37,880 nucleotides of DNA from Chara braunii (taxonomy: Eukaryota; Streptophyta; Charophyceae; Charales; Characeae): NCBI GenBank assembly GCA_003427395.1, contig BFEA01000020.1:4493954-4531833 (forward strand). Direction: 5' to 3'. The notes under the pieces were generated by a model that worked only from the letters and a program-made list of their open reading frames with translations, searched no databases and was not told the DNA's origin. Position numbers and translations under genes: made by a program. Numbering within the stretch: the stretch's first letter is position 1; each line of letters begins with the position of its first letter. This document shows, piece after piece, positions 7,865-18,339 of the stretch.

Positions 7865-8832
7865 TCAAGGGCGCCAACCGTCCGGGTATGCAACCCTGTA
7901 TACATATACATGACAGACCAGCGCAGCTCCGCCTGCGTGAATTTGCGCAGGTTTTGATATGAGAGAAGTGGGTACTCAAGATGTTTGCGCAGAAGGTGGA
8001 CAGGATTTGAACACTGAGCTGGAATACACGGAAGAGGAATGCCGAGAGGCTGTGAGAAGTAGCCAAAGATGATTAATGGTTAGGTGGAGGAGGGAGGTGT
8101 TCAAGGATGTAGCGATGTATAAAGGAGCAGTGGCAGTCTGAACGCATATCGAAACGTCATGGGCAAGTAATGCAGAAACTAAGGATGTAAAGAACAGCCA
8201 GCACAGCTCCACCAGCGTGAGCAAGGGGTATGGACAGAATTCAGATTAGAGACCTCCATAGCATGTGAATACTGGAACTGATAGATGGGGGATATGTAGG
8301 TCGGTTAACAAAACCAGCAATGGTCAACTGTTTGAAAAAGAAAGGCGTTTTAGGCTTAAGGTACTGGAAACGAAGAATTAGACCCCTCACCCACGCCACT
8401 TTGGAGACAGAGTAACCTGCTACTAAGCCCAAATAAAGTAGCTCAGATAGGCTGTGGGCCGAAAGTCAGGGAGGATTCCCAGCCCGGTGATTTAGAAGCA
8501 TTTGGGTTTAAGTTAATCTGATTGCTAGATGACCTGCTATAACTTCGCTTGCAAGGAAACAGGAGGGAATACCGGAAAACCTTTCTTCTTTCTTTTACTG
8601 CAAGCGTTCTCTTTGAGAATTAAACTTCTCGGCATCATTTCTTGTTTCCTGTTCTGTGAAACGACCCGCACAGTTGCAGTCTGAGAACTCTGGACTTTTC
8701 GGAGAAACCGCTGTCCCCTTAATCTGTTTGCTCAAGATTCCATTTCTGAGTTTGTTCGCAGTCGTTTCTGAACATGTTTGTGATCAACCGATCTTGGATG
8801 GATTCCACATGCTTACTTGCTGAGTTTTGATC
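7865..8832. other. Gene-free stretch
   Basis: No recognisable protein or RNA. The phrase CAGC(G/A)CAGCTCC(G/A)CC occurs near 7919 and 8195, hinting at an old duplication. Positions 8240-8820 show no repeat or open frame worth naming. Confidence 0.4.
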
Positions 8833-8836
8833 CTGT

Positions 8837-8892
8837 GTGTGTGAGTGTTCACGTGCATGTGTGTGTGAGTGTTCACGTGCATGTGTGTGTGA
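8837..8892 (+). repeat. 24-bp tandem repeat
   Basis: GTGTGTGAGTGTTCACGTGC-type unit; GTTCACGTGC occurs at 8847 and 8871, period 24, with a third partial unit. Each unit contains the hexamer CACGTG. Confidence 0.9.
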
Positions 8893-8905
8893 GAATCAGT
8901 TCGGN

Positions 8906-8948
<43 letters not shown>

Positions 8949-8972
8949 CTCTGTGTGTGTGTGTGTGTGTGT
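8906..8972. repeat. (TC)20 then (TG)n microsatellites
   Basis: TC dinucleotides at 8906-8945, directly after a single undetermined base at 8905, then TG dinucleotides at about 8952-8972. The N suggests unresolved reads at the repeat edge. Confidence 0.95.
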
Positions 8973-9089
8973 CTCCCTCTGTGGTGTGTGTGGGGGAGGG
9001 GATCGGGCGAGCAAGCGAGCGAGCGCGCACGGATCCGATCAGAGATGCGGCATTTACATCCAGTGGGAGAAAAAGAAACACAATTGCAC

Positions 9090-9450
9090 CTCTGGATCGG
9101 GCGTCACGAGGGGAGAAAGGAGAGAGGAACTGAGGAAGAGCAAAGGGCTATGGAAGGAAGGAGGAAGGGTCCAGGAAGAAGGGCAACGGGATGGAGGAAG
9201 GAGAAGTGAGGGCCGAGAGAGGAGGAATGGCTGAGAAAGGAAGGAGGCAGGGAGCGCCAGGGGAGGAGGTAGGGAGGACGTAAGGCCCAGGTCAAGCGGA
9301 GGAAGGAAGTGAAGGGAGGGAGTAGGGAGGGCGGAGAGAGGGAAGAGAGAGAACGAGCTAAGGCAGAGATCAGGCGTAGATCTGGCAGACGAAAGAAGGA
9401 CAGAGGTTGGAGAGAGGGAGGAAGTCAGAGAATCGAGACTCACTTGAGTC
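9090..9450. repeat. Purine-rich low-complexity block
   Basis: About 350 bases dominated by GGA/GAAGG on the plus strand. No homopolymeric unit and no credible gene. A comparable but pyrimidine-rich block lies at 10010-10650, so the two are opposite in strand bias. Confidence 0.8.
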
Positions 9451-9564
9451 AGCCATGCCACCGAAACCTCCAGCCGACAACGATCAATCAACAACTCGCA
9501 AGCCTTCGGCCACAATTTGCACCAGCCGTCTGAGTTCCACAAAAATAGGAATTGCCCGAAAAGG

Positions 9565-9905
9565 TCACGTTGCAGCAAGCCACGTAGAACTCCACGTTGC
9601 ACGTGGGACAATTCACGTAGCACCACGCTACCTAACGTAACGTAACGTAACGTAACGTAGCTCGGATTTACTGTATGTTGCCAGCATCGACGCACGTAGG
9701 AAGTAGCACATTTCGCACGTTTAATGTAAGCACAAATGCACAAAGCACCAAGTTCACGAACGCACGTCACACGAATTTCATGAAGCAACAAGCACGTGGC
9801 ACGTACAAAAAGAGGGGGAAAGAGAGAGAGAGAGTCCCTAGTCACGACGCCAGCACCAATGCACGAGGCACGTAACATCTAGCAAATTGCACGTCGCACG
9901 GTAGG
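9565..9905. repeat. CACGT-rich degenerate repeat with (TAACG)5 core
   Basis: The pentamer CACGT occurs about 12 times on the plus strand in some 340 bases, where well under one is expected by chance. TAACG is repeated five times at 9633-9657. This looks like a decayed tandem array of a CGTA-containing unit. The GTAGGTCGCGTAGG phrase at its right end resembles the repeats at 11130-11240. Confidence 0.75.
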
Positions 9906-9946
9906 TCGCGTAGGGGGGAGAGAGAAAGAGAGAGAGAGAGTGGAAC

Positions 9947-9984
9947 CTGTCTCTTATACACATCTAGATGTGTATAAGAGACAG
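9947..9984. other. Nextera mate-pair junction adapter (assembly artefact)
   Basis: The sequence is CTGTCTCTTATACACATCT followed at once by its exact reverse complement, 38 bases in all. This is the Tn5 mosaic end pair used as the mate-pair circularisation junction. It translates to the well-known contaminating peptide SYTHLDVYKRQ. It is not native DNA, and the sequences on its two sides need not be adjacent in the genome. Confidence 0.98.
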
Positions 9985-10009
9985 GTATCAGGGTGCGTTG
10001 TGTCTGGGG

Positions 10010-10650
10010 AAGACGCGCCAGTGCTCTCTCCCCTTCCCCCTTCCTCCCGGCCTTTTCCCGACCTCGACCTCCTCTGCGACCTCCTTCGACCTCCCTGGGC
10101 TTCGCTCTGCCGGACGACCTCACTCCCATTCCTTTCTTCGCCCAATCTCCACCTGACCTCCTCCCCCCCATCTGCTCTCTCCCCTTCCTCCGGCCGATGT
10201 CAACTACCGCCTGCTCTCCTCCCTCCGCCATCCCCTCTTTCCCAGTCCTTCCCCTTCCTTCCCCGACCTCCTGCCTCCCTCCTTCATCCGACCACGCTCC
10301 CTTCTTTGGAAACGCCCAATGTAGGAAGCGCATTTCAAAAAACAATTTCTGGTGGACGTCAACGCTGCATTTCTTTTCAAGATCTCAAGAAGGGTGCATG
10401 TGCGCAAAAAGGGGAGAGAGCGAGAGGGAGAGGGAGAGAAAGAGACATACAGTATGTCCCTACCACTTTTCCTCCTCCACAACCTCCTCCCCCTCTTTCT
10501 TCCCGCCACCATCCATGTCCTCTGCCGCCCAAGGTACTCCCGACTCAAGCACTTCCACAACTCCGCCAGACCTTCTCCCTCCACCGATCTCCTTCTTCCC
10601 CTTCCTTCCTCCTTCCTTCCTCCACCCGATCTCCACCTGACCTCCTCCCT
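10010..10650. repeat. Pyrimidine-rich low-complexity block with diverged internal repeats
   Basis: C/T-rich on the plus strand with recurring phrases such as ATCTCCACCTGACCTCCTCC at about 10145 and 10630. Long open frames on both strands follow from the composition and are not credible genes. Confidence 0.75.
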
Positions 10651-10653
10651 TCA

Positions 10654-10656
<3 letters not shown>

Positions 10657-10726
<70 letters not shown>
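10657..10726. repeat. (CT)35 microsatellite
   Basis: 70 bases of CT, followed by a short GTGTGTGTGGCAC and then the assembly gap. Confidence 0.97.
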
Positions 10727-10735
<9 letters not shown>

Positions 10736-10739
10736 GCAC

Positions 10740-11016
10740 NNNNNNNNNNNNNNNNNNNNNNNNNNNNNNNNNNNNNNNNNNNNNNNNNNNNNNNNNNNNN
10801 NNNNNNNNNNNNNNNNNNNNNNNNNNNNNNNNNNNNNNNNNNNNNNNNNNNNNNNNNNNNNNNNNNNNNNNNNNNNNNNNNNNNNNNNNNNNNNNNNNNN
10901 NNNNNNNNNNNNNNNNNNNNNNNNNNNNNNNNNNNNNNNNNNNNNNNNNNNNNNNNNNNNNNNNNNNNNNNNNNNNNNNNNNNNNNNNNNNNNNNNNNNN
11001 NNNNNNNNNNNNNNNN
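10740..11016. other. Assembly gap (277 N)
   Basis: Undetermined bases between a CT tract on the left and an AG tract on the right. The gap length is probably an estimate. Confidence 0.99.

Positions 11017-11093
<77 letters not shown>
11017..11093. repeat. (AG)38 microsatellite
   Basis: AG dinucleotides beginning exactly at the gap edge, complementary to the CT tract at 10657-10726. Confidence 0.97.
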
Positions 11094-11095
<2 letters not shown>

Positions 11096-11099
11096 CCTG

Positions 11100-11544
11100 T
11101 GTAGCGCTTCAGTACCGCTTCGTGCCACGGTGGCCAGGTAGGTCACGCCGCCCATGTAGGTCGCTCGCCATTGTAGGACGTATAGGTCGCCGGCAGGGCA
11201 GGTAGAACGTAGGGCAAGTAACTTGGCGTAATGCTAGCAGGTGGCGTTATGCAAGCAGTCGCGTACGTCGCCGGCAGATCGCAGCATCCGTGATTGGATT
11301 TGTTTTTTTCATTTCACGAATTTTCTTTTTTTTTTAAATCAGATTGTCTTTTTTTTTTCCCTCTCAAATTCTTTCTCGCCTTTCACTACCTACCTACCAC
11401 TACTGCTACGACTATATAGAGGGGACCCCCTGCAAACACTCCAATAAAAAATAAAAATAATAATAAAAAAGCAATACAATGGACCAGGCCGGCGATCCTC
11501 ACATCAGCGGGTTTCGCTTACTCCACAAACTGTAACGTACGGCC
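11100..11544. other. Gene-free stretch with GTAGGTCGC-like repeats
   Basis: Positions 11130-11240 contain several loose copies of (G)TAGGTCGC(C)G and CAAGTA phrases. 11290-11370 has T runs, and 11445-11470 is A/AAT-rich. TATATAGAGG occurs at about 11413-11422. No gene is seen. Confidence 0.5.
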
Positions 11545-11808
11545 TCTAGTTGTAGGTCAGCGGCGCTACCGGTAGCGGGCAAGTAGCGTAGCGCTCCGCA
11601 GCGTTCGTCGCCTCTCGCGAATAGCGTGTGGGGGCGCTACCGGATCCTCACCCTCGCCGTCAAGATGAGGAACGGTAAAACGAGCCGCCCTCTTCCTCTA
11701 CCGAGGAGGGGCTATGCCCGCCGGCGGTTCCTTACCACGGTAGCCCATAGTAACACGCGTGAATTCTTCACCTGGAGCAAAGGAGGGTCGCCATTCCGAT
11801 CTAAGCCA

Positions 11809-11870
11809 TCGAATTAGGTTACCATGGAGGGTCAACCTATCGAATTAGGTTACCATGGAGGGTCAACCTA
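11809..11870 (+). repeat. 31-bp tandem duplication
   Basis: TCGAATTAGGTTACCATGGA-initiated unit at 11809-11839, repeated identically at 11840-11870. Copy B carries a single version near 16565-16600, so the duplication postdates the split of the copies. Confidence 0.95.
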
Positions 11871-12112
11871 GAGTTGAGAGGAGCAGTGAGAGATACTAAT
11901 CAAGGAAGTGGGATGGGGGCGGAGACAGTAGCTACTCTCTCTCCTAGTAGGTCACTCAACCAGAAGACAAACTTGCCAGCTATGGTCCGGGTGAAACATC
12001 GCGCAACTTATTCCATTCGAGGAAGTTATACTCACATATTGTGAGAGGGGTCTTTCAGGAGGGTAACTCCCCAATGCTGATGACGACTTTGCTGCAGAGC
12101 CAGGAGGACAAT

Positions 12113-12573
12113 CGGAAAATTACTGTGGTAAGTCCAGATCGTAGTAGCGTGCATCCGTATCTCAGCAGAGGAAGGGCAGTTGGAAGTTACCATGGTAAGT
12201 CCAGGTCCCGATAACAATAGGGCAGTTGGAAACTTACCATGGTAATCCATCTCTGTAGCAGAAAGGCAGGCTCGATCCTCCGTAGTTCAAATGTTCTCGG
12301 ATCGAGTGGTATCGAGCGCCGCCTAGATCAGCAAACCCCTCAAACACAAGTCAGATTAAACAGACAATCCAGATCGAATCCCTGGATTGGAGTGGAAAGT
12401 GAGGGTAATTGCCCAATGCTGATGACGTTTTCATTGCTAAGCCAAGAAGACACTCGACAGATTACCGTAGTAATTCCATTTATCAGTAGCGGCAGAGCAA
12501 TTGGAAGTTAACCATGGTAAGTCCATATCCCACCATTAGCAGGGCAGCTGGAAACATACCATGGTAACTCCAT
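12113..12573. repeat. Series of short palindromes around TTACCATGGTAA
   Basis: Six positions carry exact or near versions of the 12-bp dyad TTACCATGGTAA, usually preceded by GGCAG(T/C)TGGAA and followed by (G)TCCA: near 12116, 12187, 12234, 12462, 12507 and 12556. The same series occurs in copy B (near 16850-17320). The regular context suggests a repeated module in the element's leader. Confidence 0.85.
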
Positions 12574-13188
12574 CTCAGTAGCACCAGGGCAGGCCGGATC
12601 GTCCGCAGTGGACAGGGAATAGCGAACTTGGTTGCTCTCGGATTGAGTAGAAACGAGCGGAGCCTAGCTCAGCAAGGCGTGATCGAATAGGCACTGTTGG
12701 ATCGACTCTTTGGTTCAGAATTGTAAATAGCACCTTGCCGATGGTCAGGAAGTACCTTTTGCAACATTCTTCCCACCGATTAATTGCACTAAGTCAATTC
12801 AATCGGTCGGTACCTCCCTCTATTCATCCTTCGCCCAGACTACTGCGAAGTAAGCCGTAGCTAATTTGCAATTATTCGAACCCGAGCCAAAAGTGGATAA
12901 CCGGTCCTTGTAGTCGTCCGTGCCATCAATATTACCCACCACAAGATCTCTCGGAATAGCAGTGATTAGGGGCAAGGAGTAGAACAGATGGAGGAACAGG
13001 GAGGGGGAGAGATAAGGTACACGCAACCAAACGCTACTCTGAATGAATTGCAAAGTGTCATCAGCAGCAAGGATCAAACAAACGATGTCAATGTTCAGGG
13101 ACGCTGGACCCGCTTTCCAGTAGGTGTTGCTCCCCACCAATAGATGAAGCCTCCCCGACGGTAAAAAATAAAAATAAAAATAAAAAAT

Positions 13189-13960
13189 TGGTTGAGCGTT
13201 CCCCATGACGAAAATCTAGGCATGGCAGTCGAGCACGGAGAGGGAAGGAGGTTTGTAGTGAATGAAGTGGTGAATAGAGTCAAGGAGCAATGGTTGAAAG
13301 AAAGATCAGTTATGGTTATATTTTAGGGGGAGGCTATAAATTTGTCACGGGCGGTCAAGGAAAACTTAATTAGAGCATGCGAAGACGGTTGGACTACAAG
13401 GAGGTTGTTTCAACGGGAAGCACGCCCTGGAAGAGTAAAGTTTGAAGGCCACAATGTAGCTTCCTATGTGACAAATCCAAAGACATTGTTGTTTGGCTGC
13501 TGCAACAGAAAAAACTCAGAATCGAGTTAGAGGACAAGGAGTACTTCGTCACCTTCAAGTCAAGACTTCCAAAACAGGAACTGCAGGGGCTTCGTATTCA
13601 AGAAGCAGAGACAAAGTTATGGATTATGGCATTGAGAGTGCCCCTGGACGCCTACTATTTCCTCAAAAGTGCAGTCATTGCGCTTTTGGGGGAGATTATT
13701 GACAAGCACCCTCCAAAGTTTGATAGAGATCGGTCGCAACTGATCAATATTGAAATTGATATGCATCCAGAGGCCCGACCAATAATCGACGATGATCTAG
13801 TTATCGAAAGTGGACCTAGCAACATTGTATACAGATTGGTGTCGGCGTTGTCGTTGGTACTACCACACCGAAGACAATTGTCCAAGACACAAACAAAAGG
13901 AGGAGGGGCGTCGAGGTAATGGCGAACGTCACGGTGGTCACAGAGAGCGTTATCATCAGC
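13189..13960 (+). pseudogene. ORF1-like relic with CCHC zinc knuckle (copy A)
   Basis: A broken reading frame spread over two phases. The first part (13189-13470) reads through VPHDENLG, RVKEQWLKE and RACEDGWTTRR, with an in-frame TAG near 13325. A shift at about 13471 leads to VVWLLQQ, RVPLDAYYFLKSAV and INIEIDMHPEA. A second shift at about 13836 leads to a canonical CX2CX4HX4C zinc knuckle at 13840-13881 (WCRRCRWYYHTEDNC), and then an arginine-rich tail to a stop near 13970. The order (helical domain, strand-rich domain, knuckle) recalls the DUF4283-plus-knuckle proteins encoded by plant non-LTR elements, which bind nucleic acid. Two frameshifts and a stop make it non-functional. It is not a cellular gene as far as can be seen. 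Confidence 0.6.
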
Positions 13961-14190
13961 ATGTGGAAAGCTAAGGATGCTCCGCCCAGGGGACGACGGC
14001 GAGATCTGAGGGTAGTCAAGCCATACAACAGTTGGGATCAGGACAAGCTCATATGCAAGAGGAGAATAGGCAAAGAGACTTTGCCATGGTGGCGAGTTAA
14101 GATACAACACGAGTTTTTGCGAACCAAACGTCACGAACCTCCAACCAAGTGTCAGGAGGGGCAAGGCAGGGAGCAGTTTCGGAAGACGAT

Positions 14191-15340
14191 AAACATACGA
14201 CGCAAAAATTCCAAGATGGGGACCTCACGAGCAAAAAGTAAGCCCCCATATTTTTCCACGATCTCGAGAGGAGCATTTGATTTAGAGGTCGCAGAGGTGG
14301 GGAGATACGCAAGAGCTAGAACCACCACGGTCACTACTTCCCCCTTCGACAGCAAGAGAGGGATGGTCGTTGTGTAACCTTCCAGACCCAGCAATCGCTG
14401 CAGGGTACATCGAAGTTCCCTGGGGAAGCCTTGCACTTACACCTACCCAGACGCATAATCGTTGGCTAAATCCGCACTCCAACCTATTGGAAGTTGGATC
14501 GGGCGAGGGAACTTGCTATTCAGCGCACTGTCGCCTCGTACGCAACAACTTCAGGTCGATTACCCCCATCCCATATATTCGTCGAAAACGAATGACTGGA
14601 TAATCTTTGCGCTACAGGCTTCGAGCAAAGGAGTATCTTCACCATGATTTCCGAAATGGGGCAAAAGAGGAGGCTCGATTATAAGATCTCACAAAAGCAA
14701 CAATGGGCGTTGGGAATCAGGGAGGGAGGAGAGTTGGAGCAGGAGGAACAGAGGGGAGACAATGCATTTATGATGACGAAATCCAACACTACCTTTCTCA
14801 GGGATCTAAGAAGAGGAGGAGAACCAGAGGCAGTGAGACTCAACAGTGCCCCCAAGAGGACTAGAGATAGCTCAGGAGGAGTTAACACAGACCCAAAATC
14901 ATCGCAGTCAAGAATCAGATGGCCCAATGAATGCTGCATGAAAGATTTTGGAGCCACTTACAAACATACGGCGCAAAAATTCCAAGATGGGGACCTCACG
15001 AGTAGCAAGTAAGCCCCCATAATTTTCCACAATCGTGAGAGGAGCATTTGATTAAGAGGTCGTAGAGATGGGGAGTTACGCAAGAGTTGGAACTAGTACG
15101 GTCGCTACTTCCCTCGTTGACAAGGAATGACCGTTGTGTAATGTTTCAGACCCAGCAAGCGTTGCAGGGTACATCAAAGTTCCCTGGGGAGGCCCTGCAC
15201 TTACACCTACCCAAACGCATAATCGTTGGCTAGATCCGCACTCCAACCTACTGGAAGTTGGACCAGGGGGGAGGAACTCGCTATTTAGCGCACCGTCACC
15301 TCGTACGCAGCAGCTCTAGGTCGATCACCTCCAGCCCAGA
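14191..15340 (+). repeat. Tandem duplication, period about 771 bp
   Basis: AAACATACG(A/G)CGCAAAAATT at 14191 recurs at 14962, and the similarity continues through GCAGGGTACATC(G/A)AAGTTCC and CGCATAATCGTTGGCTA for some 370 bases in each copy. A further fragment beginning CTAGATCCGCACTCC lies at about 15613. Both copies keep a short frame reading AGYI(E/K)VPWG...LTPTQTHNRW, which may be real coding residue of the element. Confidence 0.85.
14590..14960 (+). repeat. Repeat segment matching 15745-16130
   Basis: Begins ATGACTGGATAATCTTTG and continues through GGGAATCAGGGAGGGA and CAGGAGGAGTTAAC(A), all found in the same order at 15745-16130. It probably encoded the C-terminal part of an element protein: phrases such as SAPKRTR(E/D)SSGGVN are shared, with indels between the copies. 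Confidence 0.85.
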
Positions 15341-16244
15341 TCGTCGTTTCACTTTGTTGAGTAACCTTACTCATGAACGCCCGACGGCGGGAAAATCCAT
15401 TCGGGGAGAAACTAATGGTAGGTGAGCGACGCTAGCGGGCAAGTAGCATAGCGCTCCGCAACGTTCATCGCCTCTCGCAAATAGTGTGTGGGGTGCTATC
15501 GGACCGTCACCCTTACGTCGAGATGAGGAACGGTGAAACGGGCCGCCCTCTTCCTCTGCGGAGGAGGGGTTATGCCCGTCGGAGAACCACGAAGGAGGGG
15601 CTATGCCCGCCGGCTAGATCCGCACTCCAACCTACTGGAAGTTGGACCAGTGGGAAGGAACTCGCTATTCAGCACGTCGTCGCCTCGTACGACTGGATAA
15701 TCTTTGTGCCACAGGCTTCGAGCACCCCCAGTCCAGATATCCGTCGAAAACGTATGACTGGATAATCTTTGTGCCACAGGCTTCGAGCAGAGGAGTGTCT
15801 TGACCAAGATTTCCACGATGGGATGAAAGAGGAGGCTCGATTAGAAGATCTCACAGAGACAACAATGGGCATTGGGAATCAGGGAGGGAGAGGAGTTGGA
15901 GCAGGAGGAACAGAGGGAACACAACGCATTTATGGCGACGAAATTCAGCAATGCTTTTCTCAGGGATCCGAGAAGAGGAGAACCAGAGGCAGTGGGTCTC
16001 AAAGCGCCCCCAAGAGGACGAGAGAAAGCTCAGGAGGAGTTAACATAGACCTCGAAATCATTGCAGTCATGAATCAGACGGGGCAGTGAATGTTGCGTGG
16101 AAGACTACGAAGCCACTTACAAATTTGATGAGTCTTCGCTCACCAACCACTAGTTTGTTGAGTAAGCTAAACCCGTTGAAACGTACCGCCTTGCCACACT
16201 ACTCCCGAACATCCGAAGACGTGAAAATCCATTCGGGGAGAAAC
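15341..16244 (+). repeat. Mosaic of partial copies of the same repeat family
   Basis: 15340-15605 matches the start of copies A and B (GGAGAAACTA(A/G)TGGTAGGTGAGCG onward). 15608-15790 repeats the CTAGATCCGCACTCC and GACTGGATAATCTTTG blocks. 15745-16130 matches 14590-14960. 16140-16244 leads into copy B. Head-to-tail order suggests unequal recombination between tandem elements. Confidence 0.75.
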
Positions 16245-18199
16245 TAGTGGTAGGTGAGCGGCGCTATCGGACAAGTAGAGTAGCGCTTCGCAGCGTTCGT
16301 CGCCTCTCGCGAATAGTGTCTAGGGCGCTACTTGAACGTCACCCTCATCATCAAGATGAGGAACGGTGAAACGAGTCTCCCTCTTCCTTTACGGAGGAGG
16401 GGCTATACCCGTCGACGATTGCTTACCGCGGTAGTCCATAGTAATTTAGGGTAGGTCGTCCTCAACCATAGCGCTGGTGTGTGCGATACACTCTTTGCGG
16501 ACAGGTACCGTCAACACCCGTGAATTTTTCCCCTGGAGCAAAGGAGGGTCGCCACTCTGATCTAAGCCAGGAATAAGATTACCATGGAGGGTCAACCTAG
16601 AATTGAGAGGAAGAAGTGAGAGATACTAACAAAGGAATTGGTATGGGGACGGAGACAGTACCTAATCTCTCTCCTAGTAGGTCACTCAAACAGAAAACAA
16701 ACTTGCTAGCTATGGTTCGGGTGAAACATCGCACAACTTATTCCATTCGAGAAATTTATACTCACATATTGCGAGAGGGGTCTTTCACGAGGATAACTCC
16801 CTAATCTTCATAACGACTTTGCTGCAGAGCCAGGAGAACAATTGAAAGATTATCGTGGTAAGCCCAAAAATTAGTAAAGTGCGTCCACATCTCAGCAGCG
16901 GAAGGGTAGTTGGAAGTTACGGTGGTAAGTTTAGGTCCCAATAACAGTAGGGCAGTTAGAAACTTGTCATGGTAATCCCATCTCCGTAGCAGAAAGGTAG
17001 GCTCGATCCTTCATAATGTGCAAGGAATACCGAGTTCAAATGCTATCGGATTGAGAGGTATCGAGCGCCACGTAGATCGGCAAACCCCTCAAACACAGAG
17101 TGAGATTAAACAGACAATCCATATAGAATCCCTGGATCGGAGTGAAAAGTGATGGTAATTGCCCAATGTTGATGAGGTTTTCACTGCTAAGCCAATAAGA
17201 CACTCAAAAGGTTACCGTAATAATTGTATTTATTAGTAGCGGCAGAGCAGTTGGAAGTTAACCGTGGTAAGTCCATACCCCACCATTAACAGGGCAGCTG
17301 GAAACGTATCATAGTAACTCCATCTCAGTAGCAACAGGGCAAGCCGGATCGCCCGCAGTGGACAGGGAATAACGAACTTGGTTGCTCTCGGATTGAGTAG
17401 AAACGAGCGGGGCCTAACTCAGCAAGGTGCCATCGAATAGGCACTGTTGGATCGACTTTTCGGTTCACAGTTGTAAGTAGCACCTTGCCGATAGTCAGGA
17501 AATACCTTTCGCAGGATATTTCCCACCGATTAATTGCACCAAGTCAGTCGGTCGGTAGCTCCCTCTATTCATCCTTCGCCCAGACTATTGCGAAGTAAGC
17601 CGTAGCTAATTCGCAATTATTCGAACCCGAGCCAAAAATGGATAACCAGTCCTTGAAGTCATCCGTGCCATCGATATTACCTGCCACAAGATCTCTCGGA
17701 ATAGCAGTGATTAGGGGCAAGGAGTAGAACAGATGGAGGAACAGGGAGGGAGAGAGACAAGGTGCATGAACCAAAAAGTAAGAAATTTGGTTGAACGCTC
17801 CCCATGATGAAAATCTAAGCACGGTAGTCGAGGACAAAGTGGGAAGGAGATTCCTATTGAATGAAGCAGTGAGTAGAGTCAAGGAGCACTGGTTGAAAGA
17901 AAAATTAAGTTACGATCATTTTTCATGGGGAAGCCAAAAATTTGTCACGGGCGGTCAAGGAAGATTTAATTAGAGCATACAAAGACGATTTGACCACAAG
18001 GAGGTTGTTTCAACGGGAAGCAAGGTGTGGCAGAGTAAAATTTGAAGGCCAAAGTGTAGCTTCCTAAGTGGCCAAATCCAAAGACATCGTTGTTTGGCTG
18101 CTGCAACAGAGAAAACTCATAATCGAGCTGGAGGACAAAAAGTACTCAGTCACCTTCAAACCAAGACTTTCAAAACAGGAACTGCAGGGGCTTTGTGCC
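16245..18199 (+). mobile_element. Non-LTR-retrotransposon-like repeat, copy B
   Basis: Diverged direct copy of 11550-13590, containing the same leader palindromes and the start of the ORF1-like relic. Similarity to copy A stops abruptly after GAACTGCAGGGGCTT near 18195, so copy B is truncated at its 3' side. Confidence 0.65.
17788..18199 (+). pseudogene. ORF1-like relic, truncated (copy B)
   Basis: Reads NAPHDENLS, RVKEHWLKE, then in another phase AVKEDLIRAY, and from 18068 AKSKDIVVWLLQQRKL and KQELQGL, matching the first half of the copy A relic. It has frameshifts, an in-frame stop near 18065, and lacks the strand-rich domain and the zinc knuckle because the copy ends near 18195. Non-functional. 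Confidence 0.6.
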
Positions 18200-18339
18200 G
18201 GACCCGCCGTAATGGCGGTCCATCAGGATGGAGAAGGAGGGTTGACGAAGGAAGAGGTAGAGATGGAGCTGGAATGCACAGCGCAACATCGACGCAGACT
18301 CAACACGCATGTACTCCAAGATGTGCAAAAGTGAAGAAT

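Larger units (their letters stand above)
11545..14400 (+). mobile_element. Non-LTR-retrotransposon-like repeat, copy A
   Basis: This segment and 16245-18199 are diverged direct copies over about 2 kb (order and phrases match throughout, roughly 85-90 percent by eye). It starts with GGCGCTACCGG- and GAGGAGGGGCTATGCCCG-type phrases, continues through a palindrome-studded leader (12113-12573), and reaches an ORF1-like relic at 13189-13960. No reverse transcriptase is seen in either copy, so the family assignment rests on the ORF1-like part alone. The boundaries are approximate, and no target duplications were found. Confidence 0.6.

Noticed and set aside
8784-9209. Frames encoding long RE, LS or HT repeats
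   Set aside because: These are microsatellite translations, with an undetermined base inside.
9940-11205. Long plus-strand frame of 421 codons
   Set aside because: It runs through the library adapter, CT-rich low-complexity DNA, the N gap and an AG microsatellite. No part resembles a protein.
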